A DNA stretch of 64,000 nt from Clostridia bacterium (lineage in GTDB: Bacteria > Bacillota > Clostridia > Oscillospirales > CAG-272). The notes beneath the pieces were generated by a model, which ran no database searches, was not told where the DNA came from, and saw nothing but the letters and a program-made list of their open reading frames with translations. Shown one piece after another: positions 24,147 to 32,629 of this stretch (positions within the stretch are counted from its first letter, which is position 1; every line of letters begins with the position of its first letter). Location: contig JAGATA010000044.1 in assembly GCA_017621475.1 (NCBI GenBank), forward strand, positions 1-64,000, read 5' to 3'. Made by a program: the position numbers and the translations under genes.

Positions 24147-25124
24147 ATGGTAAACAAAATTCATTTTGGAAAAAGAATGTCTGTACTCAGACGAAAAGCG
24201 GGTTTGTCTCAAACGGATTTAGCCGAAAAGCTCGGTGTTACATCGCAGGCTGTCTCAAAATGGGAGTGCGGAAATGCAGTACCAGACATTGATATACTTC
24301 TGGAGCTATCCCATCTGTACAAGGTTACAATTAACGAAATGCTTGAAGATGTTGATCTGCTCTGTGAATTAACCGGCAAGGAAACCGGACGTTCTGGAAT
24401 AGCCTATTTTGTGCCGGAACAGGAACGAGATTATAATATCGAATGGGCAAATGAAATACAAAGTGGCAAATGGATAAAACGTAATTGGGAATATTCAAAA
24501 GCAGACAACGCCTATATGGATGGCGTCGGAAAGCAGATTGCTTCTTGTGATGGAATCATTCTTGAAATCGGCGCAGGTCCCGGTGGTGGATATATGCCCT
24601 ACATTCTCAAAGCAAATCCGGATGCGACGGTTATAATAAGCGATCTTTCTCCCACGGTTGTTCGTGAGTGGAAATCTTTCTTGGATAAATCGCTTGATTC
24701 GCCCAACATCTATTACGCTGCTTTTGATTTTTGCAATATGCCTTTTAAGGATAACAGCATAGACATCATCTCGGATGGTGGAGGCATTGGTAATTGCGAA
24801 GGCATAAAGGCAAAAGCCTTAAAAGAAGCTTTCAGAGTGTTGAAACCCGGCGGCAAACTCATTACATCGACAGGTTTTGTAAACAAGGAAACGCTTGCAG
24901 CTCTCCCCGAAGAAGCACAAAGGGTCTTGACCCAAAAACGCCCCGATGTGTTTGAGGATTTATACGAGGATACGGTACTTGCAGGTTTCAGTAAAATTGA
25001 TAGTGTCATTAGCGGATGTTGGTACACCGACGATGACGAAAGCACTATTGCTGATTTGGCACGTTCCCTTGGTGTGAATTTGAAGTTCACGAGTTATACG
25101 AGATACTGCACCAAGGAGCAATAG
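24147..25124 (+). CDS. XRE-type DNA-binding protein fused to SAM-dependent methyltransferase
   Basis: A 325-residue fusion. Residues 9-62 are a Cro/C1 helix-turn-helix (LSQTDLAEKLGVTSQAVSKW). From about 135 a class I Rossmann methyltransferase follows: ILEIGAGPGGGYMP is the SAM-binding motif I, and EAFRVLKPGGKLI near 235 is the post-core strand typical of the Methyltransf_11 type. It is cargo between the att-like repeats. A gene of this form may methylate a small molecule and sense its effect, for example in drug resistance, but the substrate is unknown. AAGAGG precedes the ATG. Confidence 0.85.
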   Translation: MVNKIHFGKRMSVLRRKAGLSQTDLAEKLGVTSQAVSKWECGNAVPDIDILLELSHLYKVTINEMLEDVDLLCELTGKETGRSGIAYFVPEQERDYNIEWANEIQSGKWIKRNWEYSKADNAYMDGVGKQIASCDGIILEIGAGPGGGYMPYILKANPDATVIISDLSPTVVREWKSFLDKSLDSPNIYYAAFDFCNMPFKDNSIDIISDGGGIGNCEGIKAKALKEAFRVLKPGGKLITSTGFVNKETLAALPEEAQRVLTQKRPDVFEDLYEDTVLAGFSKIDSVISGCWYTDDDESTIADLARSLGVNLKFTSYTRYCTKEQ

Positions 25125-25488
25125 TAATAAAACATATGTTTCAGGTAAAGCTATAACACAGATTATAGACAACGTTGAATTGTTCGCATTTTTTCTGCTA
25201 TAATATAACTGCTCCAAGAGGAGTACGACCTTTACATCCCTCTTTGTACTCAAACATCAAAGCCGGTTGATCTGCAGGACAGAGCCAAGTATCACTTACT
25301 GAAAAAGAATAACTAAATTTTTCTCCGCCAATTTTTCAGAAAATTGATACCAAACCTTGATACCAAAACAGTACCAAACGGGCTGAGAACACAGAGAATA
25401 CAGAGAAAAACGGAGCAAAACGAGAGAAAACTCACGGAAATTAGCCCAAAATAAGGCGAAAAGTAACTGTGGGAAAGAACCTCAAAGC

Positions 25489-25588
25489 GAGTGGGAATGA
25501 TACCATATGGCTTAAGGGTGCCCGAAAAGCAAGTGTTTTCGGGCACTTTTTTCAACATTTTCATATTTGATACCGTAAGTGATACCAA
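25489..25588 (+). repeat. attachment-site-like direct repeat, right copy
   Basis: Second copy of the guaA-end core (GAGTGGGAATG then ATACCATATGGCTTA), terminator-like hairpin and GATACCGTAAGTGATACCAA arms. Because arms also follow this core, it may also be the left end of a second, tandem element that carries the DUF4304 gene; no third core was seen. Confidence 0.7.
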
Positions 25589-25604
25589 CAGATAGGAAAA
25601 AAAT

Positions 25605-26381
25605 ATGAAAGCAAAAAGGCTAACTCTATTCCAAAAAACAAATTCTCCCGATATACCGAAAGTCATTGACGAGATAGAAAATGAAGTATATTACAATTTA
25701 AAACCGCTCGGCTTCAAGAAATACTGTCGAACGCTTCACCGTTTTGTATCGGGGGATATTTCTCAGGTTATAAATTTTCAAAGTGGGCAATATCTAAAGA
25801 CACAATACGGATTTTTTTGTGTTAATATCGGGATCCGTGTACCTGAATGTGTCGAAAAAGATTTTCATTTCAAACAAGAAAAAAATCACTATAAAGAATA
25901 CGAGTGCAATATAAGGTCAAGATTGGGCGGCGTAAGCGGCAAAAAAGAAACTTGGTTTGACACACAGAAAAGCACACAAAAGCTTACAAAACAAATAGTA
26001 AAAGAAATTACCGAGGTAGTTATTCCCGTTTTTGATATTTTGAACAGCCGTGAAAATATTCTTGCCTATCGAAGACAATACCCAACCTTTGATACATATA
26101 ACAAACATCTTATATTATTGGAAGAAAGTATGATCTACGGTCATCTTGAAAATACGGAGAAGGCGAAAGAGCTGTTTGAGCTGTATTATCAATCCGCCGT
26201 GGATGAATATAATTATTTTACGGCGAACGGACATAAGCAGTATCTCAAAAAAGGAGAACGTGTTGTTTATATGGGACAAGATATAACTGCTGAAAAAGAC
26301 GGATACGTAACATTATACGGCGCAAGCCACGCTCATATAGATCTTCTTGACGAACTAGCGGCAAAACTTAAATTAAGATGA
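25605..26381 (+). CDS. DUF4304 domain protein
   Basis: A 258-residue soluble protein. Residues 15-150 read LKPLGFKKYCRTLHRF and QVINFQSGQY, then FCVNIGIRVPE, the pattern of DUF4304, a family of unknown function seen in many Firmicutes and often near mobile DNA. The C-terminal third is helical, with no known domain. It is just past the right att-like repeat, so it may belong to a second, tandemly inserted element. AGGAAAAAAAT precedes the ATG. A terminator follows. Confidence 0.7.
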   Translation: MKAKRLTLFQKTNSPDIPKVIDEIENEVYYNLKPLGFKKYCRTLHRFVSGDISQVINFQSGQYLKTQYGFFCVNIGIRVPECVEKDFHFKQEKNHYKEYECNIRSRLGGVSGKKETWFDTQKSTQKLTKQIVKEITEVVIPVFDILNSRENILAYRRQYPTFDTYNKHLILLEESMIYGHLENTEKAKELFELYYQSAVDEYNYFTANGHKQYLKKGERVVYMGQDITAEKDGYVTLYGASHAHIDLLDELAAKLKLR

Positions 26382-26390
26382 TTTTCTTAG

Positions 26391-26426
26391 AAAACCGCCG
26401 TGTACCTTTCGATACACAGCGGTTTT
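26391..26426. terminator. bidirectional intrinsic terminator
   Basis: AAAACCGCCGTGTA pairs with TACACAGCGGTTTT (one mismatch) between the convergent DUF4304 gene and enolase gene. Confidence 0.85.
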
Positions 26427-26432
26427 TTGACT

Positions 26433-27680
26433 TTAAAAACAAGAAGAGTTCACTTCTTTTTCTATTTCCAAAATTCTGTTGTATTTTGCAACGCGCTCGC
26501 CTCTTGCGGGGGCGCCCGCTTTTATAAAGTCCGCGCAAACGGCAACCGCAAGGTCCGAAATAAAATCGTCCGAAGTGTCCCCCGAACGGTGGGAAATTAT
26601 TAATTTATATCCCGCTTTTCTTGCAGAATGTATCGCCGCAAACGTTTCGGAAAGCGTTCCCGTCTGGTTCGGCTTTATAAGAACGGAATTTGCGTATCCT
26701 TCCTTTGCCCCAACGTCAATTCGATGCGCATCCGTCACAAAAAGATCATCGCCAACAAGCATAGCCTTGTTACCTAGCGCCCCGGTTATATCCATCCACG
26801 CCTGAACATCCTCTTCCCCTACGGGATCCTCAAACGAGATTATCGGGTATTTTTCCGCCCAGTGAGAAAACTCTTCTATAATCGCATCCGCAGTAAGAGT
26901 CGTTCCCTTTTTTGGAAGAACGTAATTTCCGTCTTTTACCCATTCGCTTGCCGCAATGTCGAGCGCGATCTTTACCTTGTCGGAATATCCTGCTTTATCT
27001 ATGGCTTCGCAAAGATATTTTACCGCTTCCTCGTCCCCGCCAAGGTCAGGTGCAAAGCCGCCCTCATCTCCCACGCCAACGGAAAGCCCTGCCTTTTTAA
27101 ACATTGTCCTCAAAAGCGCATATATCTCCGCGCACATACGCACGCCTTCCTTATAGCAGGATGCGCCTGTTGGAACGAGCATAAATTCCTGAATATCTAT
27201 ATTGTTTGCCGCGTGCGCTCCGCCGTTCAGCACGTTCATCATCGGAGTTGGCATATAATTCCCGTAGATTCCTCCAAGGTATCTGTATAGCGGCAGGTCG
27301 TATGCCTGCGCCGTGGCACGCGCGCAGGCAAGAGAAACAGCGAGAAGCGCGTTCGCCCCGTAATTTCTCTTATCCTCAAATCCATCCGCACGCAGGAGAA
27401 GTCCGTCAAGCATCTTTTGATTCGCCGCATCCGCGCCGTTTATATTTTTAAAAAGCTCTCGCTCCATTCTGCGGCAAACGTCCTCCACGCCGCGACCGCC
27501 AAAGCGCTCTCCTCCATCGCGCTTTTCAAAGGCTTCGTTTTTTCCGCGCGAAGCTCCGCTTGGTACGGCCGCGCATCCCTGCGCACCGCAGGCAAGCGTT
27601 ACCTTACAAAACACCGTAGGATTCGCGCGGGAATCCAATATTTCCGTTGCATTTATTTTTACAATTTCCGTTCCGAGCAT
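26433..27680 (-). CDS. eno: enolase (phosphopyruvate hydratase), diverged
   Basis: A 415-residue enolase. Key residues are kept: GDEGGFAP (acid/base glutamate), ALDIAASEW and SFEDPV and VGDDLFVT (three metal ligands), NSVLIKPNQTGT (catalytic lysine), SHRSGDTSD and KAGAPARGERVAKYN. Yet several normally fixed stretches differ: SGASRGKNEAFEKRDG in place of the usual SGAST-G-EA-ELRDG loop, and FEDP in place of IED. It should convert 2-phosphoglycerate to phosphoenolpyruvate. It is not with other glycolytic genes, so it may be a second enolase or an acquired copy. AGGAG stands 6 nt before the ATG. Confidence 0.88.
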   Translation of the reverse strand: MLGTEIVKINATEILDSRANPTVFCKVTLACGAQGCAAVPSGASRGKNEAFEKRDGGERFGGRGVEDVCRRMERELFKNINGADAANQKMLDGLLLRADGFEDKRNYGANALLAVSLACARATAQAYDLPLYRYLGGIYGNYMPTPMMNVLNGGAHAANNIDIQEFMLVPTGASCYKEGVRMCAEIYALLRTMFKKAGLSVGVGDEGGFAPDLGGDEEAVKYLCEAIDKAGYSDKVKIALDIAASEWVKDGNYVLPKKGTTLTADAIIEEFSHWAEKYPIISFEDPVGEEDVQAWMDITGALGNKAMLVGDDLFVTDAHRIDVGAKEGYANSVLIKPNQTGTLSETFAAIHSARKAGYKLIISHRSGDTSDDFISDLAVAVCADFIKAGAPARGERVAKYNRILEIEKEVNSSCF

Positions 27681-27791
27681 AATTGTCTCCTATATTTTAT
27701 AAATTTGTATCAATTATTGCTCCGATTTTGGCAAAATAATCAGCAATATTTCCTTATTTTTCGTCAAAGGCGAGGAATAATTTAAAAAGTA

Positions 27792-27820
27792 TTGATTTTT
27801 TGCCCAAAATGGTTTATAAT
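27792..27820 (+). promoter_or_regulatory. promoter of the lipoprotein gene
   Basis: TTGATT and TATAAT with a 17-bp spacer, about 130 bp before the lipoprotein start, in the divergent gap with enolase. Confidence 0.6.
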
Positions 27821-27952
27821 ATACAATAAAGGTATTATAACCTTATAAAAAGCCTTAAAAAACTATACTTTTTGATATTTATTTCCAATTACAAACGCGA
27901 CAAATATTTTTACATTCGAAAAATTTTTTGTTTTATTTACTTGGAGTCGTCT

Positions 27953-28735
27953 ATGAAAAATATAAAAAAATTTACCGCGCTTTTCTTGGTTATGACTTAT
28001 ATGATCCTCGCTACATCTTGCAAAGCTTCGGAAAAAGTTTTGGAAAAAATAAATGCTTATCTTACAGAAGAATATCCCGGAAAGAATTTTTCTGTTATGG
28101 ATTATACCAAGAGAAACGAAACCAGTGGAAGATACGAAGTCAACGCCGTTTGCCTTGATGACAATATAGAATTTCAGATATATATTTATTCTACAATAAC
28201 CGCAACGGACAGTTATGCTGTTGAACGCGCCAATATCCAGATGGAAAAAGCCATCAGAGCAGAGATAGATCTTTTCTATAAAGATCTTTCCTCTAAATTC
28301 AGTTCCATCCAGTGGCTCGACATCTATGCGGATAACGCGCACGGTTATAGCTTCCGCTATATGGATCATGACAAAGAATATAAACTTTCAGACCTTAACA
28401 ACAGCAATATATACCGCGTTGAGTTAGCAGAAGGCCTCACCATTTCCGAAGTGGGCGGTGCTATCTACGACTTTATGGATGATTTTTACAGATATACCCC
28501 TTACGTTATCGGAGAAACTACTTTCGTATATACCCTCAACCAGGTAACTTACGAATTTACGACCGATTCCAAAACCACTAACGACCTTAGCAAAACAGGG
28601 GTTGTAAATCTTCTTCTTTCCAACACGGTAACATCTGCCGAAAAGAACGGTAAAGTAATAATCGAGCCCGTTGAATTTACTTTCATCTCCGAAACCGCAG
28701 AAGAAAATAAAAACGCCAACGATATAGCAGAGTAA
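27953..28735 (+). CDS. lipoprotein of unknown function
   Basis: A 260-residue secreted protein. Its signal ends in ATSC, with the lipid cysteine at about residue 22. The rest is soluble, rich in Asp, Glu and Tyr, with no motif I recognise. The ATG at 27953 has TTGGAG upstream; an upstream extension in the same frame would add residues ahead of the signal and is rejected. It is followed by a small stem at 28764-28786 and then the PHP gene. Location on the outer face of the membrane is likely; function is unknown. Confidence 0.75.
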   Translation: MKNIKKFTALFLVMTYMILATSCKASEKVLEKINAYLTEEYPGKNFSVMDYTKRNETSGRYEVNAVCLDDNIEFQIYIYSTITATDSYAVERANIQMEKAIRAEIDLFYKDLSSKFSSIQWLDIYADNAHGYSFRYMDHDKEYKLSDLNNSNIYRVELAEGLTISEVGGAIYDFMDDFYRYTPYVIGETTFVYTLNQVTYEFTTDSKTTNDLSKTGVVNLLLSNTVTSAEKNGKVIIEPVEFTFISETAEENKNANDIAE

Positions 28736-28763
28736 TATCGAATATCTATACACTAAATCTTTT

Positions 28764-28786
28764 TACCGAGGCGTTTCGTCTCGGTA
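28764..28786 (+). terminator. possible intrinsic terminator
   Basis: TACCGAG and CTCGGTA form a 7-bp stem followed by ATTTTGTTT, between the lipoprotein and PHP genes. The short U-run makes it weak. Confidence 0.5.
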
Positions 28787-28810
28787 ATTTTGTTTAAAAA
28801 AGGTGAAAAA

Positions 28811-29581
28811 ATGTTTGCAAATTATCATACTCATACAGCAAGATGCCACCACGCGGTCGGCACGGAACGCCAATATATAGAAGCCGCAATACAGGCAGGA
28901 TATAAGGTCCTCGGCTTTGCAGACCACGGAACTTATATAATCGATAACTTTAACTACAGAATACGTATGCGCCCGGACGAGGTCGCGGGATATATAGACA
29001 CACTCAAAGCCTTGCGTGAGGAATATAAAAACGATATCCGCATTCACATCGGATTTGAGTTAGAGTATTACCCCTCTCATTTCGATAAAACCTTGGAATT
29101 TTTAAAGCAGTTCGATTATGAATATCTCATTCTCGGTCAGCATTATATAGACGACGGTCTTGAGCGTACCCACGTTATGAAACCCGGTTCAGGGGATGAA
29201 ATGCTCGTTAAATATGTAGATACCGTTATTGCGGGCATAAAGACGGGAAAATTTTCATACGTTGCCCACCCGGACGTTGTTTTCTTCGATGGGGATGATG
29301 CTTTTTACAAAACTCATATGACACGCCTTTGCCGTGCGGCAAAGGAAGAGGGCATCCCACTGGAAATAAACTGCCTTGGCGTTCACGAGGGCAGATGCTA
29401 CCCTAATGAAAAATTTTGGAAGATTGCACGCGATGTCGGCAACAGCGTTATCATCGGTGTTGACGCGCACAATCCCCAAATACTCCTCAACCGCGATATT
29501 GTAAGAAAGTGCGAGGAGCTCTCCCGCAGGTTCGATCTTTTCCCGCTTCGCGAACTTAAATTCAGAGATCCCAAGGCTTAA
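28811..29581 (+). CDS. PHP domain phosphatase, histidinol-phosphatase (HisK) type
   Basis: A 256-residue PHP-fold metallohydrolase. The metal-binding residues occur in the expected order: NYHTHTARCHH at residues 4-14, FADHG near 38, GFELEYY near 81, GQHYI near 114, VAHPDV near 155 and GVDAHNP near 218. HisK-type proteins dephosphorylate histidinol phosphate in histidine synthesis. No other his gene is nearby, so it could act on another phosphate monoester. Start at 28811 after AAAAAGGTGA. It ends before a bidirectional terminator. Confidence 0.85.
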   Translation: MFANYHTHTARCHHAVGTERQYIEAAIQAGYKVLGFADHGTYIIDNFNYRIRMRPDEVAGYIDTLKALREEYKNDIRIHIGFELEYYPSHFDKTLEFLKQFDYEYLILGQHYIDDGLERTHVMKPGSGDEMLVKYVDTVIAGIKTGKFSYVAHPDVVFFDGDDAFYKTHMTRLCRAAKEEGIPLEINCLGVHEGRCYPNEKFWKIARDVGNSVIIGVDAHNPQILLNRDIVRKCEELSRRFDLFPLRELKFRDPKA

Positions 29582-29665
29582 ATTACAAGCAAAAGCAACT
29601 CCGCGCACCGTTTTTGTGGGTGACCATCGTGTCGCCTAAAGCACAACGCTAAAGCCTCATAATAC

Positions 29666-29693
29666 AAAAAAAGACGCTCACGCGTCTTTTTTT
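29666..29693. terminator. bidirectional intrinsic terminator
   Basis: An A-run and T-run flank GACGC/GCGTC with a 4-nt loop. It lies between the PHP gene and the convergent membrane-protein gene and overlaps the stop region of the latter. Confidence 0.8.
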
Positions 29694-30082
29694 ACGTATT
29701 CTGCTATAATATCCGCAATTTCTTTTCTGCGTTCGAGTAAAAGAAGCGTTTTGCCTTCGCCATCGCAAAGGGCAAAGCAGGCGCGCCTGCATTCCACACC
29801 ACGCTTTACTTCTTTTATCTCGTGCCACTCAAACTGCGCATAAGTTTTTCCAAAAAAGATGAGCTCTATTCCCCGCTCATTAAAGCTGACCTTGGTGAAA
29901 AAGCGCTTGGCACAAAGAGCGATATAAAAGGCATAAAACACAGCTGCCGCAATGAATGCGTAAAGTATCCTTTCGTCATAGCGCAAAAGTAAAAGCGCGG
30001 CTATAAGCAAAGCCCCAACCGCCGCCATCGATAAAAAGCACGAGCGCCGCGCCGCCGAATTTTTATAAAAAAACTTTTTCAC
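29678..30082 (-). CDS. small two-helix membrane protein, PH-like tail, unknown function
   Basis: A 134-residue protein: two membrane helices near residues 15-55 form a hairpin, then a cytoplasmic beta-rich stretch (VSFNERGIELIFFGKTYAQF and EWHEIKEVKRG) resembling the small bacterial PH-like/YcxB-type domain. The GTG start at 30082 is preceded by TTGGAGG at 5 nt; an ATG at 30106 in frame has no ribosome site. Function is unknown. Confidence 0.65.
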   Translation of the reverse strand: MKKFFYKNSAARRSCFLSMAAVGALLIAALLLLRYDERILYAFIAAAVFYAFYIALCAKRFFTKVSFNERGIELIFFGKTYAQFEWHEIKEVKRGVECRRACFALCDGEGKTLLLLERRKEIADIIAEYVKKDA

Positions 30083-30143
30083 GTTTTCCTCCAAGATCAA
30101 GATCATACTTTATTCTATCATATATCGCCGTCCATGGCAACAG

Positions 30144-30171
30144 AAAAAACGAGGCGAAAGCCTCGTTTTTT
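30144..30171. terminator. bidirectional intrinsic terminator
   Basis: AAAAAACGAGGC pairs with GCCTCGTTTTTT over a GAAA loop directly after the sigma-factor gene's stop on the minus strand. Confidence 0.9.
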
Positions 30172-30182
30172 CTGTATTTGCC

Positions 30183-31787
30183 TCAAATCTCCCAAGCGAT
30201 GGAGCAAACGCTCTTTTTCTCGTCTTCGGGAAGGTCGTGAAGAAGTCCCTCTTTGTAAAGGAGATAGGCGAATGCGTTAGGCTCGTAAAATTCTGCCGCC
30301 TGATAATCGCGCTCAACGTCGGAAAGATATTCGGGAATGTATTTTTTGATATATTCCGCATATCTTTTGCCGATATCTATGCCAACCTCCGCTATTACCT
30401 CGGAAAGGATAACTTTCGTTATGTCACAGAATCGTGCATATTCTTCCTTACTCATAAAGGGAAGGCACATTTCGGGTCTGCCGCCGCGCACACGAACGTA
30501 GCCGTCGCGCACCATAATAGCGATTATTTCCCTGTCGTGCTCGCTTATTTCACATCCGTCCTTGATTATGGTATATATGCGCTTGAGGTTTACAATGTCT
30601 TTGGAGGATGTAAGATTTCTTGTGCACAAAACGGGCGGGTCAAACTGCTGGAAGCAAACGCCGTTTGCGGATGAATGTGCGCCCGCCTTGCCTCCTGCCA
30701 AACGAACGTAATCCCAAAGCTCCTTACCCTCTTTAAAAAGCTCCGTCTTTATATCCCCGTCGGAGTAGCTTGCCTTTATCCAATGGCGGCTTCCGTCCCC
30801 ACGCATAGGTGTGTCGCGCTTAAACGGCACGCCAAACTCGGGGAGGATGGAATAATCGTGGGCAATTCTCGTAGAGAGTGTCCACATAAGCGCATCCTCG
30901 GAAATATCCGCGCCCAAAAAGCCGATGGCTTTTATCTCTTCAAGGTGATTTTTTATCGCCTTGTATATAGCGCGAGCAATAGGAGGAAGATTTTCCATTT
31001 CAAATCGCTTTCTCGCCGCAACGAACGCCGCGTCTTTGATGAAAAACGTCGTCTTATATTTGTTTGTACCGACCTTTTCAAGGTAATTCATATAGAGAAG
31101 CGCACCAAGCTTATTTTCTATAAATGCGGCGTTCATGCCCATTTCCGCCGCCATTTCCTCTACGGTGAGCGCTTTTTTTGAACAAACGATGCAAATATTT
31201 TGCGTAAGCAGGTCATTTCTCAGACCCGCAAGGCTCATGTCGTTCGCGTTTCCGCTGAAAAATATCTGTAATTTTTTAGGTGTGTAAATTGTATCTGTCA
31301 TATCGATTCGCTCCTTCAAAAGTTTTTTCGTTTCGCCCATATGCCATCTTACCGTGGCGGCAGGTATGCCTAGCTGCTCGGCTATTTCCGCACCGCTTTT
31401 GTTTTCGTAATAATACATAACCGTTATATCACGGCGCATTTTGCTAAGGTACATCACCTCTCGGCGCATCTTTTCGCAGAGGTCTTTTTTTATATAATCT
31501 TCCTCCACGTTTGCGCTGTCGCGCGCAAAAACGTATGCTTCGGCATTTTCGAGCGTATTCCACATCGGTTTGTTTTTACGAAGAAAATTAGACCAGGTAT
31601 AGTTGGACACGCACCATATATAGGCGTCCATATTCTCAATTTCGGCAAGTTCTTCCCCTTTATCATAAAGCGCAAGGATTATATCCTGCGAAAGATCTTC
31701 CGCATCGTGAAAGTTCTTCGTTTTTGAGTAAGCAAAGCCGAATATCTTTTTGGCGTATTCCTTGGCTAATTTTTCGTAAAGATCCAT
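30183..31787 (-). CDS. ECF-type sigma factor with large C-terminal extension
   Basis: A 534-residue protein. Residues 1-165 are a sigma-70 family ECF factor: region 2 (IFGFAYSKTKNFHDAEDLSQD, split as AYSKTK and DAEDLSQDI) near 17-37, and region 4 helix-turn-helix (GAEIAEQLGIPAATVRWHM) near 133-152. A further 370 residues follow, with a probable winged-helix segment (LTVEEMAAEMGMN near 205) and no domain I know. ECF factors are normally about 190 residues, so the extension likely senses a signal or replaces an anti-sigma. AAAGAGGT lies before the ATG at 31787. No anti-sigma gene follows. The small upstream gene may be co-transcribed. Confidence 0.8.
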   Translation of the reverse strand: MDLYEKLAKEYAKKIFGFAYSKTKNFHDAEDLSQDIILALYDKGEELAEIENMDAYIWCVSNYTWSNFLRKNKPMWNTLENAEAYVFARDSANVEEDYIKKDLCEKMRREVMYLSKMRRDITVMYYYENKSGAEIAEQLGIPAATVRWHMGETKKLLKERIDMTDTIYTPKKLQIFFSGNANDMSLAGLRNDLLTQNICIVCSKKALTVEEMAAEMGMNAAFIENKLGALLYMNYLEKVGTNKYKTTFFIKDAAFVAARKRFEMENLPPIARAIYKAIKNHLEEIKAIGFLGADISEDALMWTLSTRIAHDYSILPEFGVPFKRDTPMRGDGSRHWIKASYSDGDIKTELFKEGKELWDYVRLAGGKAGAHSSANGVCFQQFDPPVLCTRNLTSSKDIVNLKRIYTIIKDGCEISEHDREIIAIMVRDGYVRVRGGRPEMCLPFMSKEEYARFCDITKVILSEVIAEVGIDIGKRYAEYIKKYIPEYLSDVERDYQAAEFYEPNAFAYLLYKEGLLHDLPEDEKKSVCSIAWEI

Positions 31788-31878
31788 ACCGTACCTCTTT
31801 ATGTTTTTTGCAAGTCCCGCGGTTACTTGTATGTTATAATAGTATACGAGTAATGAAAAATGTTGGAGTTTTTTTATT

Positions 31879-32370
31879 TTAACATAAAAATTTTTGGTAA
31901 GCAAGAAAAAACACCCATTCCTTGTTGGGAAGCGAAGCAATATATTCAATATCGTTTTGGTCTGGTGCGGATACGGCAATGTCGCCGTTCGCACTTATTT
32001 TTTCGGCGTTTTTGATAGCACCGTAAATTCCCCAATGCTTCTCCCCTTGGTCTTCGCTTTTTTCAAGCAAAAAAGCGCCGTTCAAAAAAGATACGTCCGT
32101 GTCCTTATCAAGCGAAAAATATATATCTTTTCCCTTTTCTTTTGCAAAAGCAACTGCCTCCGAAAGAAGCAAAACATCATCCGTGTGTACAGAGATAACA
32201 GTGTCATCCTCCACCCTTGCGGAAACGAACCTGTGCGCCGAAAGTTCCTCCATGGAATTTGCAAAAACCGTTACATTTTTCGGTATAAACTTCAAGTCAT
32301 AAAGATCGTAATAAAAATATTCAATATCTTTTTTCATACAAGATATTGCTGTAGCACTGTCTATTATCAT
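31879..32370 (-). CDS. uncharacterised 163-residue protein upstream of the sigma factor
   Basis: The protein starts at ATG 32370 (GGAG 6 nt upstream). It is acidic and soluble with no membrane segment. The C-terminus (DIEYIASLPNKEWVFFLAYQ) looks like the first strand and helix of a GNAT acetyltransferase but then stops, so it may be the front part of a two-domain acetyltransferase truncated by a stop codon. It lies 91 bp before the sigma-factor gene in the same orientation. I cannot give a function. Confidence 0.5.
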   Translation of the reverse strand: MIIDSATAISCMKKDIEYFYYDLYDLKFIPKNVTVFANSMEELSAHRFVSARVEDDTVISVHTDDVLLLSEAVAFAKEKGKDIYFSLDKDTDVSFLNGAFLLEKSEDQGEKHWGIYGAIKNAEKISANGDIAVSAPDQNDIEYIASLPNKEWVFFLAYQKFLC

Positions 32371-32629
32371 AATTTTCTCCATAATGTTTTTTATCATTAT
32401 ACCATACACCAAACGCGCTTGCAAGTTAATTTTCGCCGTTGCGAGGAAAGGCACGCACGCATATCTTCACGCATATAATGGAGCAGAGCGAAAGCTCTAT
32501 CAATATATGTAAAAATTTGGCGCACACTTTGCGCGCTCTTTGTGATTTGAAAACGCAAAATAAGGTAAAAATACGAACAGAAAGATAAATCTTTCCTAAA
32601 GTTAAACAAGCAAAGAGAGTGTGATATAA

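Larger units (their letters stand above)
23879..25514. mobile_element. relict integrative element in the guaA 3' end
   Basis: About 1.6 kb lies between two near-identical 26-bp cores, the left one being the guaA 3' end. GATACC arm-type repeats lie inside both ends (23960-23992 and 25344-25375), as expected for attL and attR of a tyrosine-integrase element. The only gene inside is an XRE-methyltransferase; no integrase remains, so it would not be mobile on its own. The guaA 3' end is a well-known integration hotspot. From 25125 to 25488 there is no gene, only a promoter-like TATAAT near 25201 and the arms. Confidence 0.65.

Noticed and set aside
32371..32629. antitoxin gene for MazF
   Set aside because: I looked for a short frame with ribosome site before the toxin and found none.
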